Source: Derxia gummosa DSM 723 | GTDB lineage: Bacteria; Pseudomonadota; Gammaproteobacteria; Burkholderiales; Burkholderiaceae_E | Direction of reading: 5' to 3' | NCBI RefSeq assembly: GCF_000482785.1 | Contig: NZ_AXWS01000014.1 | Location: 186,001-250,000 of the forward strand | DNA length: 64,000 nucleotides | In this document: positions 1 to 9,466 of the stretch, piece by piece | Numbering within the stretch: position 1 is the stretch's first letter | Layout: every line of letters begins with the position of its first letter | Program-made: the position numbers and the translations under genes | Notes under the pieces: model-generated | What the model saw: the letters and a program-made list of their open reading frames with translations, nothing else | The model's database searches: none | What the model was told of the DNA's origin: nothing

Positions 1-13
1 CGGAGCCTCCGCC

Positions 14-1060
14 ATGCCCGACCCCCGCCCGCTGCCGCGCACCGCCCTGCCCATCCTCCAGGCGCCGATGGCCGGCTCGCAAGCCGCCCGCCTCACGCTC
101 GCCGTGGGCGAGGCCGGCGGCCTCGGCGCGCTGCCGACCGCCGCGCTCGACCCCGCCCGCCTCGCCGCCGAACTCGCGCTGCTGCGCGACGCGGGCCGGC
201 CGTTCAACGTCAACTTCTTCTGCCACGCGCCGCCCGCGACCGACGCCGCGCGCGAGGCAGCCTGGCATGCGCGGCTCGCGCCGCTGTGCGCGGAACTCGG
301 CATCGACCCGGCCACGCTGCCCTCCGGCCCCGGCCGCCAGCCCTTCACGCATGCGCTTGCAGACCTGGTCGAGCCCTTCGCGCCGCCGGTCGTGAGCTTC
401 CATTTCGGCCTGCCCGCGCCCGACCTGCTCGCGCGCGTGAAGGGCTGGGGCGCGACCGTGCTGTCGTCGGCCACGACGGTCGATGAAGCGCGCTGGCTGG
501 AGGCGCACGGCGCCGACGCCGTCATCGCGCAAGGGCTGGAAGCCGGCGGCCATCGCGGCCACTTCCTGAGCGACGACCTCACGCGCCAGCCCGGCCTGTT
601 CGCGCTGCTGCCCGCGATCGTCGATGCGGTGCGGCTGCCGGTGATCGCGGCCGGCGGCATCGCCGACGCACGCGGCGTGCAGGCGGCGCTCGCGCTCGGC
701 GCGACGGCGGTGCAGGTGGGCACGGCCTATCTGGCCTGCCCCGAGGCCGACACCACGGCCGTGCATCGCGCGGCGCTCGCCTCGCCGGCGGCGGCGCACA
801 CGGCGCTGACCAACGTGTTCACCGGCCGGCCGGCGCGCGGCATCGTCAACCGCGCGATGCGCGAGCTGGGGCCGATCGCGCCCGACGCGCCGGCCTTCCC
901 GCTCGCCACCGCCGCGATGGGGCCGCTGCGCGCGAAGGCCGAGGCCGCCGGCAGCGGCGATTTCAGCCCGCTCTGGGCCGGGCAGTCGGCCGCGCTGTGC
1001 CGCGCGATCGGCGCGGCCGAACTCACGCGCGAGCTGGCCGCCGGCTGCGCCGCGCGATAG
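14..1060 (+). CDS. Nitronate monooxygenase (NPD family, FMN-dependent)
   Basis: 348 aa TIM-barrel flavoprotein of the nitronate monooxygenase / 2-nitropropane dioxygenase family, which oxidises alkyl nitronates such as propionate-3-nitronate to nitrite plus the carbonyl compound in the cytosol. Visible signatures are the N-terminal strand ILQAPMAG, the QGLEAGGHRG loop at about residues 173-182 with the expected catalytic His180, the phosphate-binding AAGGIAD at 212-218 and GATAVQVGTAYL at 229-240. The length fits the family. The ATG lies only 13 bases into the window, with CGGAG just upstream as a weak ribosome site. The substrate cannot be read from the sequence. A catalase-like gene follows 169 bp downstream on the same strand, which would suit an enzyme releasing reactive oxygen, but a shared promoter is not proven. 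Confidence 0.9.
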   Translation: MPDPRPLPRTALPILQAPMAGSQAARLTLAVGEAGGLGALPTAALDPARLAAELALLRDAGRPFNVNFFCHAPPATDAAREAAWHARLAPLCAELGIDPATLPSGPGRQPFTHALADLVEPFAPPVVSFHFGLPAPDLLARVKGWGATVLSSATTVDEARWLEAHGADAVIAQGLEAGGHRGHFLSDDLTRQPGLFALLPAIVDAVRLPVIAAGGIADARGVQAALALGATAVQVGTAYLACPEADTTAVHRAALASPAAAHTALTNVFTGRPARGIVNRAMRELGPIAPDAPAFPLATAAMGPLRAKAEAAGSGDFSPLWAGQSAALCRAIGAAELTRELAAGCAAR

Positions 1061-1229
1061 GAAGGGCCGGCGCGGGCCGGGCCTGACATTGCCACCCGCC
1101 CGCCACCGACATCCACCCGCCGCGCGCCCCTACCGGACGCCTCCCGTCGGCCGCCGACACTGCCCGCTTCCGTCCCGCGCGCCGCGCCGGCCTTGCCGCC
1201 GCGCGCACCGCGCCGCTCCAGGAGCCGCC

Positions 1230-2339
1230 ATGTCCACCGCCGTCCACCTCCACCCCGTCCTTTACAAGCCGGCGCTCGAAGTCGCGCCCGACGACGAGGC
1301 CGAGACCGCCCGCCTGCTGCGCGAGGGCCTGCTCGACATCGCCGGCCGCGTCGCCGCCGACGAGGGCCATGCGCACCGCGCCGTGCACGCCAAGAGCCAC
1401 GGCCTGCTCGTCGGCGAACTGCGCGTGCGCGACGACCTTCCCCTGCCGCTCGCGCAGGGCCTGTTCGCGCGGCCCGGCGCGCGGCACGACGTGGTGATGC
1501 GCCTGTCCACCACGCCCGGCGACCTGCTGCCCGACAGCGTCTCCACGCCGCGCGGCCTCGCGCTCAAGGTGCTCGGCGTGCGGGGGCCGCGCGTGCCCGA
1601 GTCGGGCGAGCAGGCCACGCAGGATTTCGTGATGGTCAACGGCCCGGCGTTCAGCGCCCCGTCGGCGCGCAAGTTCCTCGGCAGCCTCAAGCTGCTCGCG
1701 AAGACCACCGACCGCCTGCCGCGCGGCAAGCAGCTCATCTCGGCCGCGCTGCAAGGGCTGGAGGCGCTGATCGAGAAGGCCGGCGGCGACAGCGTCACGC
1801 TGCGCGCGATGGGCGGCCAGCCCGAGACCCACATCCTCGGCGAGACCTTCCATACCCAGGTGCCGACGCTGCACGGCCCCTACATGGCCAAGTATTCGGT
1901 CGCGCCGGTCTCGCCCGAGCTGCTCGCGCATCGCGGCGCGCCCATCGACACCCACGGCCATCCCGATGCGCTGCGCGAGGCCGTGGTGGCGCATTTCCGG
2001 CGTCACGGCGGCGTGTGGGAATTGCGCGCCCAGCTGTGCATGGACCTCGAACGCATGCCGGTCGAGGACGCGAGCGTGGTCTGGCCCGAGGAGCTGAGTC
2101 CGCATGTGACGGTGGCGACGCTCGTGTTCGCGCCGCAATTGGCCTGGAGCCCGGCGCGCGCCGCCGCCATCGACGACGGCATGGCCTTCAACCCCTGGCA
2201 TGCGCTCGCGGCGCACCGGCCGATCGGTTCGATCATGCGGGTGCGCAAGGCCGCCTACGAGATGGCGGCCGGCTTTCGCGCCGCGCGCAACCGCGTGACG
2301 ATCACCGAGCCGGCCAGCGCCGCCGACATCCCCGACTGA
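1230..2339 (+). CDS. Catalase family protein (small catalase/SrpA-like haem protein)
   Basis: 369 aa member of the shortened catalase-like family (SrpA type), haem proteins of roughly half catalase length that usually act as peroxidases and sometimes use organic peroxides. Seen in the sequence: VHAKSHGLLVGE near residue 54, the expected distal-His strand, RLSTTPGD, a DFVMVNGPAF segment and a C-terminal arginine-rich helix. The reading frame extends upstream, but the ATG at 1230 follows an AGGAG ribosome site at 1219-1223 and gives a natural N-terminus. The protein lacks a signal peptide, so it should be cytosolic. It is co-oriented with the nitronate monooxygenase before it, consistent with a small oxidative-stress group. 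Catalase versus peroxidase activity cannot be decided here. Confidence 0.87.
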   Translation: MSTAVHLHPVLYKPALEVAPDDEAETARLLREGLLDIAGRVAADEGHAHRAVHAKSHGLLVGELRVRDDLPLPLAQGLFARPGARHDVVMRLSTTPGDLLPDSVSTPRGLALKVLGVRGPRVPESGEQATQDFVMVNGPAFSAPSARKFLGSLKLLAKTTDRLPRGKQLISAALQGLEALIEKAGGDSVTLRAMGGQPETHILGETFHTQVPTLHGPYMAKYSVAPVSPELLAHRGAPIDTHGHPDALREAVVAHFRRHGGVWELRAQLCMDLERMPVEDASVVWPEELSPHVTVATLVFAPQLAWSPARAAAIDDGMAFNPWHALAAHRPIGSIMRVRKAAYEMAAGFRAARNRVTITEPASAADIPD

Positions 2340-2423
2340 GCCGGCGGGCCACGGCAGCGGGCGCGACGAGCCGGACGCCGCAGGGCGCGACAGCATCTGG
2401 AAACACACTTCAGCCGCCCTTAA

Positions 2424-4247
2424 GTGGCACCGAAAGCCGTCGGGACTAGCCTGTCGCGGTCGTCACTCCCACCGACCACCATCGTGACCTTCGCCCCGTC
2501 CGCCCCGCATCGCCGCCGCTTCCTGCTCGCCGGCACCGGCCTCGCCGCCGGCGTCGTGCTTGCCGCGCCGGCGCGCGCCTTCCCGTTCAATGCCGCGCCC
2601 TTCGCCACGCACACGGCCGCCGCGCTCGCCGGTCTGCCCGCCGCGGCCACCGGCGCGTCCGCCGGCGGCGCCAACCCCGCCATGAGCGAGGAGACCCATC
2701 TGCTCTCGCGCCTCGCCTTCGGCCCCTCGACGGCCGACCGCGAGCGCCTGCGCGCCCTCGGCACCGACGGCTGGATCGACGAGCAGCTCCGCCCCGACAA
2801 GCTCGCCCTGCCCGCCGACCTGCAACGCGAGCTCGACGCCCTGCCGACGCAGACGCTGTCGCAGCACGAACTGCTCATGCGCTACCGCGAGGCCCAGTAC
2901 GCGGGCAAGACCGACGAGGGCAAGGCGCGCCGCCACTTCCTCATGGGCAGCGTGGCCCAGGAAGACGCCCAGGCCCGGCTGCTGCGCGCCACGCGCAGCC
3001 CGCGCCAGCTCGAAGAGGTGCTGACGGAATTCTGGTTCAACCACTTCAACGTCTTCGCCGACAAGGGGCCGATCAAGATGCTGTCGGGCCATTACGAGCG
3101 CACCGCGATCCGCCCGCACGTGCTCGGGCGCTTCCGCGACATGCTCGGCGCGACGGCGCGCCATCCGGCCATGCTGTTCTATCTCGACAACTGGCTGTCG
3201 GTGGCGCCGGGCATGCAGGTGAGCGCCGGGCGCACCGGCCTCAACGAGAACTACGCGCGCGAGCTGATGGAGCTGCACACGCTCGGCGTCGATGGCGGCT
3301 ACACCCAGAAGGACGTGACCGAGCTGGCCCGCATGCTCACCGGCTGGACCTACCGCGCCGACCGCACCACGCCCTCGGTGTTCGAGTTCGTGGCCAAGCA
3401 GCATGACAACGGCAGCAAGACCTGGCTCGGCCAGACCATCGAGCCGGCCGGCGAAGCCGAGGGCGAGCACGCGCTGGACGTGCTCGCGCGCCATCCGTCC
3501 ACGGCGAAGCGCATCGGCTTCAAGCTCGCGCAATGCTTCGTGGCCGACGCGCCGCCGCCGGCGCTGGTCGAGCGGCTGGCCCGGCGCTTTCTCGACACCG
3601 ACGGCGATCTGCGCGAGGTGACGCGCGCGCTCGTGACGAGCGCCGAGTTCCGCGCGCCCGAGGTGCGCGGCGCCAAGTTCAAGACGCCCTATCGCCAGGT
3701 GGTGACGGCGGCGCGCGTGTCGGGGCTGGCCATCACCGACACGCTGCCGCTGCGCGCGACGCTCACGCAGATGGCCCAGCCGCTCTACGGCTGCCCCACG
3801 CCCGACGGCTGGAAGGACACCGAGGAAGCCTGGCTCTCGCCCGAGGCCATCGGCCGGCGCGTCAACTTCGCCAGCACGCTCGCCAGCGGCCGGCTGCCGA
3901 TCGACACCCCGTTCCGGCTCATGCCCGAGCCCGACGCGCCCGATCCCAAGGCCGGCGCCCGGGCCGCCGACATGGCGCCCGCCACGATGGGCGAGATGAA
4001 GCCGCCGATGCCGGCCATGCCCGCGCCCGGCCGCGCCCAGGCGGCCGTCATCCGCCGCGATGCCGCCGCCCTGGCCGACGCCGATGCCGGCACCCGCGCC
4101 CGCCGCCCCGAACCCCTCGACGCCGAGCGCCTGCTCGCCGCCCTCGGCGACGCCATCACGCCGCGCGTGCGCGCCGCCGTCGCCGACGCCCGCCCCGAGC
4201 TGCGCGCCGCCCTCGTGCTCGGCAGCCCCGACTTCATGCGCCACTGA
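2424..4247 (+). CDS. DUF1800 domain protein, Tat-exported
   Basis: 607 aa protein of the DUF1800 family, a large family of unknown biochemical function almost always found beside DUF1501 proteins, as here. The start is taken as the GTG at 2424. It precedes a twin-arginine signal, HRRRFLLAGTG followed by a hydrophobic stretch and APARA, so export in folded form is expected. Family landmarks are LLSRLAFGPS, FWFNHFNVFADKG, NENYARELMELHTLG from about residue 274 and the ELARMLTGWT strand. The tail after about residue 510 is proline- and alanine-rich. The stop lies 17 bp before the DUF1501 start, so the two are surely co-transcribed. I cannot assign a reaction. A downstream in-frame start would remove the Tat signal and is less likely. 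Confidence 0.88.
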   Translation: MAPKAVGTSLSRSSLPPTTIVTFAPSAPHRRRFLLAGTGLAAGVVLAAPARAFPFNAAPFATHTAAALAGLPAAATGASAGGANPAMSEETHLLSRLAFGPSTADRERLRALGTDGWIDEQLRPDKLALPADLQRELDALPTQTLSQHELLMRYREAQYAGKTDEGKARRHFLMGSVAQEDAQARLLRATRSPRQLEEVLTEFWFNHFNVFADKGPIKMLSGHYERTAIRPHVLGRFRDMLGATARHPAMLFYLDNWLSVAPGMQVSAGRTGLNENYARELMELHTLGVDGGYTQKDVTELARMLTGWTYRADRTTPSVFEFVAKQHDNGSKTWLGQTIEPAGEAEGEHALDVLARHPSTAKRIGFKLAQCFVADAPPPALVERLARRFLDTDGDLREVTRALVTSAEFRAPEVRGAKFKTPYRQVVTAARVSGLAITDTLPLRATLTQMAQPLYGCPTPDGWKDTEEAWLSPEAIGRRVNFASTLASGRLPIDTPFRLMPEPDAPDPKAGARAADMAPATMGEMKPPMPAMPAPGRAQAAVIRRDAAALADADAGTRARRPEPLDAERLLAALGDAITPRVRAAVADARPELRAALVLGSPDFMRH

Positions 4248-4264
4248 GCGCCGGAGACAACCGC

Positions 4265-5605
4265 ATGGACCGCAGACAACTGCTCAAGGCCCTCGCCCTC
4301 GGCGGCGCCGGCCTCGCCCTGCCCGTCGGCCGCGACGCCTGGGCCGCCCTCGGCCCGCTCGGCGGCGCCTCGGGCCTCGCCGGGCTCGCGGGCGCCGCCG
4401 GCGCCGATGCCGCCGCCGACGGCAATGCCGCGCGCGCCGGCCGCGCGCCGCGCCTCATCGTCGTGTTCCTGCGCGGCGCGATCGACGGGCTCAACATCGT
4501 CGTGCCCTGGAGCGAGGCCGACTACGCGCGCCGGCGCCCGAGCATCGCGCTCGCCGCGCCCGGCAAGGACGGCGGCGTGCTCGACCTCGACGGGCATTTC
4601 GGGCTGCATCCGGCGCTCGAACCGCTGCTGCCGCTGTGGCAGGCCGGCCAGCTCGGCTTCGTGCACGCGAGCGGCTCGGCCGACGAGACGCGCTCGCACT
4701 TCGACGCCCAGTTCTTCATGGAAAGCGGCACGCCCGGCCGCCGCAGCACGCCCGACGGCTGGCTCAACCGCCTGCTCGGCGGCCTGCCCGCCAGCGCCGC
4801 CCAGCAGGCCGCGCCGGTGCGCGCGGTGAGCGTGGGCGCGGTGCTGCCGCAGATCTGGGCCGGCCGCGAGCCGGTCGCCACGCTGGCCAGCGGCCGCGCG
4901 GCGGTGGCGCCGAGCGTGCTCGACAAGCCCGCCGTGGCCGACGCCTTCGACCGCCTCTACGCCGGCGACGACCCGCTCGCGCGCGCCTACCGCAAGGGCC
5001 AGGACGCGCGCCGCGAGGTGCTCGACCTCAACAACCCCGCCGACCTCGAACGCGAGATGACCGCCGCCAACAACGGCGCGCCGCTGCCGACCGGCTTCGC
5101 CGAGGACTGCCGCCGTCTCGCCACGATGATGCGCAAGGACGCGCGCGTGCAGTTCGGCTTCCTGGCCGTGGGCGGCTGGGACACCCACACCCAGCAGGGC
5201 GCGGCCGGCGGCCATCTGGCGACGCGCTCGGGCCAGCTCGCCAGGGGACTGGCGCTGCTGCCCGAGGCGCTCGGCCCGGTGTGGCAGGACACGGTGGTGA
5301 TGGTGATGTCGGAATTCGGCCGCACCGCCGCCGAGAACGGCAACCGCGGCACCGACCACGGCCACGGCAACGTGATGTGGCTGCTGGGCGCGCCGGTGGC
5401 CGGCGGCAAGGTGCACGGCCGCTGGCCCGGCATCGACGATGCCGGTCTGCACGAGAAGCGCGACCTCGCGGTGACGACCGATTTCCGCGACGTGGCGGCG
5501 GTGCTGGCCGAGCGCCATCTGCGGCTTGCCGACGCGAAGCTCGACGCGGTGTTTCCGGGCTTCCGGCCGGGCGATGGCGCGGGGGCGGAAGTGCTGCGCG
5601 GCTGA
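4265..5605 (+). CDS. DUF1501 domain protein, Tat-exported
   Basis: 446 aa DUF1501 protein, a family related to the alkaline phosphatase/sulfatase superfamily. The start ATG at 4265 gives MDRRQLLKALALGGAGLALP, a Tat-type signal. Core motifs are FLRGAIDGLNIVVP, GWDTH with Asp at about residue 306, EFGRT at 350-354, then GTDHGHGNVMWLLG, whose histidines and aspartates would bind metal in this superfamily. It is 17 bp downstream of the DUF1800 gene. The pair is known as a conserved exported module of unknown function. A frame open far upstream (to 3533) overlaps DUF1800 and is not the true start. Confidence 0.9.
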   Translation: MDRRQLLKALALGGAGLALPVGRDAWAALGPLGGASGLAGLAGAAGADAAADGNAARAGRAPRLIVVFLRGAIDGLNIVVPWSEADYARRRPSIALAAPGKDGGVLDLDGHFGLHPALEPLLPLWQAGQLGFVHASGSADETRSHFDAQFFMESGTPGRRSTPDGWLNRLLGGLPASAAQQAAPVRAVSVGAVLPQIWAGREPVATLASGRAAVAPSVLDKPAVADAFDRLYAGDDPLARAYRKGQDARREVLDLNNPADLEREMTAANNGAPLPTGFAEDCRRLATMMRKDARVQFGFLAVGGWDTHTQQGAAGGHLATRSGQLARGLALLPEALGPVWQDTVVMVMSEFGRTAAENGNRGTDHGHGNVMWLLGAPVAGGKVHGRWPGIDDAGLHEKRDLAVTTDFRDVAAVLAERHLRLADAKLDAVFPGFRPGDGAGAEVLRG

Positions 5606-5684
5606 GGACGGGCGGGTGACGACGCCCCGGGCGGTCGGCTTGCCGGGCGGGCCCGTCCCGGCGCCGGCACGGCCGCCGTCGGCA

Positions 5685-6797
5685 TCACCCCAGTGGCGGC
5701 AGCGCGGCCACCAGCCGCACCAGCGCCGACTGCTTCGTCACGCCCGTCTTGGCGAAGATGTCGCGCAACTGCGACCGCGCGGTGCTCAGGCGGATGCCGG
5801 CCGCCGCCGCATGGCCTTCGAGCGTGGCGCCGGCGGCCAGCGCATGGGCGAGCCGCGCCTCGGCCGGCGTGAGGCCGAGCACGGTCGCCACATGGCGCAC
5901 ATCGGCCAGCGGCATGTCGTCGAGGCGGGTGACGAGGCAGGTGAGTCCGTTCGGCCCCGACTCGACGCCGGCGCGCGTGATGCTCGCGCTCGGCAGGAAG
6001 CTCAGGCTGTAGCGCAGCCCGGGCGCATGGGCGCAACCGACGGCGATGACGACCGGGCGGCGTTCCGCGCGGCAGGCGGCCAGCGCGGCGGCGAAGCGCG
6101 GCTGGTCGGCGGAAAGTGCGCAGGCCAGCCGGCCGCCCGCGCGCCGCACCGGGCTGGCGGCCGCGAGCATCGCCTCGGCCGTGCCGTCGCAGGCCAGCAC
6201 GCGGGCCTCGGTGTCGAGCGCGAAGCTGGCGCAGCCGAGCGCGTCGAGCGCGCGACCGGCGACGGAATGCCGGCCGCGCTCGACCGCGAGCCGGGACTGG
6301 AGCGCGAGCGCGCGCCGCATGTGCTGCATGAGCCGGGCCATGAGCCGCTCCTGCGCCTCGTCGAAACGGCCGCGCCCCGGGGCGCGCAGCACGGTCACGA
6401 CGGTGCGCGTGGCGCCGTCGCGCCCGATCTCGCCGCCGAGCATGTAACGCAGGCCGGCCGGCAGCAGGAAGTCCTGGAAGAACTCGCTGCGCCCGACGTA
6501 GCGCTCATCGAAATGACGCACGCAGGACATGACCTCGCCGGGCCGCGTGTCGAGCAGATGCGGCACGCGCGGATCGATGCGGCTGTAGTGGGCTTCGTAC
6601 TGGTGGTTGCGGGTGGCACCGGTGCAATCGCCGCCGGCGACCGCCAGCTCGACGCCGCGCGGGCTGCCGCGCACCAGCATCCAGGCGTCGAGGCCGATGC
6701 CGGCGTCAAGCTCGCGGAACAGCGTCTGCCAGCCGTCGGCGGAGTCCAGCGTGTCGTAGGCCAGCCCGACCAGCCGGTCGTAGTCGGATTCGTGCAT
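5685..6797 (-). CDS. LuxR-family transcriptional regulator
   Basis: 370 aa regulator with an N-terminal PAS-like sensing region and a C-terminal LuxR helix-turn-helix (about residues 305-365: LGLTPAEARLAHALAAG, then LSTARSQLRDIFAKTGV). The HTH recognition helix is intact. The start ATG at 6797 gives MHESDYDRLVGLAYDTL; the longer open frame upstream has no family support. The first 30 residues resemble those of the LuxR-hydrolase fusion at 49948 (RLSDLIGLIYDTA), so the two proteins belong to one subfamily. The ligand is unknown. It lies 220 bp downstream of the sigma factor gene on the same strand, and that gap shows no obvious operator. Confidence 0.85.
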   Translation of the reverse strand: MHESDYDRLVGLAYDTLDSADGWQTLFRELDAGIGLDAWMLVRGSPRGVELAVAGGDCTGATRNHQYEAHYSRIDPRVPHLLDTRPGEVMSCVRHFDERYVGRSEFFQDFLLPAGLRYMLGGEIGRDGATRTVVTVLRAPGRGRFDEAQERLMARLMQHMRRALALQSRLAVERGRHSVAGRALDALGCASFALDTEARVLACDGTAEAMLAAASPVRRAGGRLACALSADQPRFAAALAACRAERRPVVIAVGCAHAPGLRYSLSFLPSASITRAGVESGPNGLTCLVTRLDDMPLADVRHVATVLGLTPAEARLAHALAAGATLEGHAAAAGIRLSTARSQLRDIFAKTGVTKQSALVRLVAALPPLG

Positions 6798-7017
6798 GGA
6801 TGCCTGCGCGGCCGCGCACCGTCGGGATGCGGGCTGTCGATCTGATTGGAATGCGCGACAGCATGCAGCGAGCATGCCGACAAACCGCACGTCCGCGACC
6901 GGCGCTCCGGGCAAACGGACCGATGGTCCGTACGGGCGCGAAGGTGGTGTCGGACGCGGTGCCGGCGCGCGAGGCGTTGGAGGCCGTGCCGGCGCGGACG
7001 TGAAGCGGCCCGCCGCG

Positions 7018-8448
7018 TCAGGGCTTGATGGCCGCGCCCAGCGCCGCCGCCCGCTCGCGCAGCAACGCCTGCTCGACCGCGTTGCGCGTGAGCGTGGCGG
7101 CGCGCTCGAATTCGGCGCGCGCCTCGGCATGGCGGCCGAGCTTCGCGAGCAGGTCGGCGCGCACGCTCGGCAGCCAGTGGTAGCGCGCGAGCGCCGGATC
7201 GGCGGCGAGCGCGTCGGCCAGCGCGAGGCCGGCGGCCGGTCCCTCGGCCATGCCGACTGCGACGGCGCGGTTCAGCGCCACCACCGGCCCCGGCGCCACG
7301 CGGGCGAGCCGCGCGTAGAGCGCGGCGATACGGGGCCAGTCGGTATCGGTGGCGCGCGCGGCGCGGGCATGGCAGGCCGCGATCGCCGCCTGTAGCGCGT
7401 AGCTGCCGTCGGCGCCGCCGAGCGCCTCGGCGCGCGCCAGCGCCGCGAGGCCGCGATGGATGAGCAGCCGGTCCCAGCGCGCGCGGTCCTGGTCGAGCAG
7501 CAGCACCGGGCGGCCGGCGGTGTCGGTGCGCGCGGCCGTGCGGCTGGCCTGGATCTCCATGAGCGCGACGAGGCCGTGCACCTCGGGCTCGGCGGGCATG
7601 AGGCCCGCGAGCACGCGGCCGAGGCGCAGCGCCTCGTCGCAGAGCGCGGGGCGCATCCAGTCGTCGCCGGCGGTGGCCGAATAGCCTTCGTTGAAGACGA
7701 GGTAGATCACTTCCAGCACCGAGGCGAGGCGCGCGGCGCGCTCGGCCGGCGGCGGCAGCTCGAAGGCGGGGCGCGCGGCGGCGAGCGTCTTCTTCGCGCG
7801 CACGATGCGCTGGGCGATGGTCGGCTCGGGCGCGAGGAAGGCACGCGCGATCTCGGCCGTGCTCAGGCCGCCGAGCAGCCGCAGCACGAGGGCGACGCGC
7901 GCCTCGGTGCCGAGCAGCGGATGGCTGGCGGTGAAGATGAGCCGCAGCAGGTCGTCGCCGATGTCGTCGGCGCGGGCGGCGTCGAGCAGGTCGGCCGGGT
8001 CGGGCGCGAGATGGCTGCCGAGCGCGTCGGCGTCGGCGCCGAGTTCGGCCTGCCTGCGCGCGTGCAGGGCGGCGGCGCGCAGGTGGTCGAGCGCGCGGTT
8101 GCGGGCGGCGGTCATGAGCCAGGCGGCGGGGTTGGCGGGCAGGCCGGATGGCGCGGCGGCGGCGGCGCGCGCGCTGGCGGCGGCAGGCGTGGTGGCGGCG
8201 GACGGCCTGGCGTCGGCGGCCGGGGCCGACCAGCTTTCGAGCGCGGCGACCAGCGCGTCCTGCGCGAACTCCTCGGCCAGGCCGACGTCGCGCACGAGGC
8301 GGGCGACGGCGGCGATGATCCGCGCCGCCTCGATGCGCCAGACCGCCTCGATCGCGCGGCGGGTGGCGTCGGCGGACGGTGCGCACGGACGGGCCGCGTT
8401 GCCCGCCGCAGCGCGCGCCGCGCCGGCAGCCGGGCGCGCGTCAGCCAC
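7018..8448 (-). CDS. ECF RNA polymerase sigma factor, ECF42-type with C-terminal TPR-like extension
   Basis: 476 aa extracytoplasmic-function sigma factor. Region 2 is seen in AVARLVRDVGLAEEFAQDALVAALESW and region 4 in LRLLGGLSTAEIARAFLAPEPTIAQRIVRAKKTL. The protein then continues for about 250 residues of helical repeats (LALADALAADPALARYHWLPSVRADLLAKLG), the extension typical of the ECF42 group. That group is known to be encoded beside YciI/DGPF proteins, exactly as here, and has no classical anti-sigma factor; the extension is thought to control activity. The start is a GTG at 8448 that overlaps the end of the VOC gene by 8 bp, indicating translational coupling. An alanine-rich insertion of about 30 residues lies between regions 2 and 4. 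Confidence 0.9.
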   Translation of the reverse strand: MADARPAAGAARAAAGNAARPCAPSADATRRAIEAVWRIEAARIIAAVARLVRDVGLAEEFAQDALVAALESWSAPAADARPSAATTPAAASARAAAAAPSGLPANPAAWLMTAARNRALDHLRAAALHARRQAELGADADALGSHLAPDPADLLDAARADDIGDDLLRLIFTASHPLLGTEARVALVLRLLGGLSTAEIARAFLAPEPTIAQRIVRAKKTLAAARPAFELPPPAERAARLASVLEVIYLVFNEGYSATAGDDWMRPALCDEALRLGRVLAGLMPAEPEVHGLVALMEIQASRTAARTDTAGRPVLLLDQDRARWDRLLIHRGLAALARAEALGGADGSYALQAAIAACHARAARATDTDWPRIAALYARLARVAPGPVVALNRAVAVGMAEGPAAGLALADALAADPALARYHWLPSVRADLLAKLGRHAEARAEFERAATLTRNAVEQALLRERAAALGAAIKP

Positions 8449-8854
8449 AGTCGGCCGGGGCGGCGTCGGGGTTCATCCACACCAGCTCCCAGGTGTGGCC
8501 GTCGAGGTCGTCGAAGCCGTGGCCGTACATGAAGCCGTGGTCCTGCGGCTCGCGCGGCACGCTGGCGCCGGCAGCGCGCGCCTTCGCCACCAGCGCGTCC
8601 ACGCCGTCGCGGCTGTCGCAGGACAGGCAGACGAGCACCTCGCTCGTGGCCGTGGCGTCGGCGATCGCCTTGTGCGTGAAGCCGGCGTAGAAGCCGCGCG
8701 TCAGCAGCATCGCGTGGAGGTTGTCGCCGAGCACGAGACAGGCGCCCTGGTCATTGCTGAACCGCGGGTTGAAGGCATAGCCGAGCGACTCGAAGAAGGC
8801 GCGCGAACGCGGCAGGTCGCTGACGGGCAGGTTGACGTAGATCTGCTTGTGCAT
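8441..8854 (-). CDS. VOC family protein (glyoxalase/bleomycin-resistance fold)
   Basis: 137 aa single-domain vicinal-oxygen-chelate protein: MHKQIYVNLPVSDLPRSRAFFESLGY at the start, LVLGDNLHAMLL in the middle, and HGFDDLDGHTWELVWMNP at the C-terminus, where the metal-binding Glu of the fold lies. The length matches the DUF1428/glyoxalase-like group often found with ECF42 sigma factors. It is third in a right-to-left operon: YciI, YciI, VOC, sigma factor. The chosen start at 8854 is the only ATG that leaves the first beta strand intact. The substrate is unknown. Confidence 0.87.
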   Translation of the reverse strand: MHKQIYVNLPVSDLPRSRAFFESLGYAFNPRFSNDQGACLVLGDNLHAMLLTRGFYAGFTHKAIADATATSEVLVCLSCDSRDGVDALVAKARAAGASVPREPQDHGFMYGHGFDDLDGHTWELVWMNPDAAPADCG

Positions 8855-8948
8855 GGTGCTGGCTCCGGAACGGGAATCGAGGCGCGCCGCCGCGCTCAGC
8901 AGCGCGGCGATCGCGGGCAGGCCGAATGGCGAACGCATCGCGCCCGCC

Positions 8949-9374
8949 TCAGCCGGCGCCGCCGCCCGGCAGCTCGCGCATGGACTCGTCGCCCTCCAGC
9001 GGCGGGAAGTCGTCCATCTCGTAGAGCCGACGCACTTCCACCACGCCCGGCTTGTCCGGCCCGAAGGGCGCCGGAAAGCGCCGCGCCCATTCGAGCGCCT
9101 CGTCATGCGAGCGGACCTGGATGAGCGTGTAGCCGGCGATCAGCTCCTTGGTCTCGGCGAACGGCCCGTCGATCACGCGCGGCGCGGCGCCCGGCGCGTG
9201 ATCGACGCGAAAACCGTCGCGGCTCGGGCGCAGGCCGGCGGCGTCGAGCAGCACGCCGGCCTCGGCCAGCCGCCGGTGGTACTCGATCATCGTCCGCATC
9301 AGTTCGGGATCGGGGGCGGGCGTGAGTTCGGCTTCGGATTCGGGCGTGGCCCGGACCTGGATCATGTAGCGCAT
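8949..9374 (-). CDS. YciI family (DGPF domain) protein
   Basis: 141 aa YCII-related protein. It carries the family pattern MRYMIQVRATPESEAE at the N-terminus and the DGPFAETKELIAGYTLIQV signature that names the DGPF group, followed by an acidic C-terminal tail. Proteins of this fold are small ferredoxin-like dimers. In ECF42 loci they are regularly co-encoded with the sigma factor and are likely members of its regulon or stress output; catalytic activity is not established. It lies 94 bp upstream of the VOC gene and 92 bp downstream of a second YciI gene, all on one strand. Confidence 0.88.
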   Translation of the reverse strand: MRYMIQVRATPESEAELTPAPDPELMRTMIEYHRRLAEAGVLLDAAGLRPSRDGFRVDHAPGAAPRVIDGPFAETKELIAGYTLIQVRSHDEALEWARRFPAPFGPDKPGVVEVRRLYEMDDFPPLEGDESMRELPGGGAG

Positions 9375-9466
9375 GGCGGCTCTCCGTCGTGGCGGTTGCG
9401 GGGGACTTCAGGAGCACGACGGCCGAGGGTGGCGGGAATCGACAACCGCCACGAAAAAAACTGCGG

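Noticed and set aside
2463-4244. Very long open frames antisense to or in other phases of real genes here and throughout (for example 3533-5605 upstream part, 5526-6845, 12108-14552, 53109-56576)
   Set aside because: At this base composition stop codons are rare in shadow frames; the translations are Arg/Ala/Pro/Gly-rich, lack ribosome sites and lie over well-supported genes.
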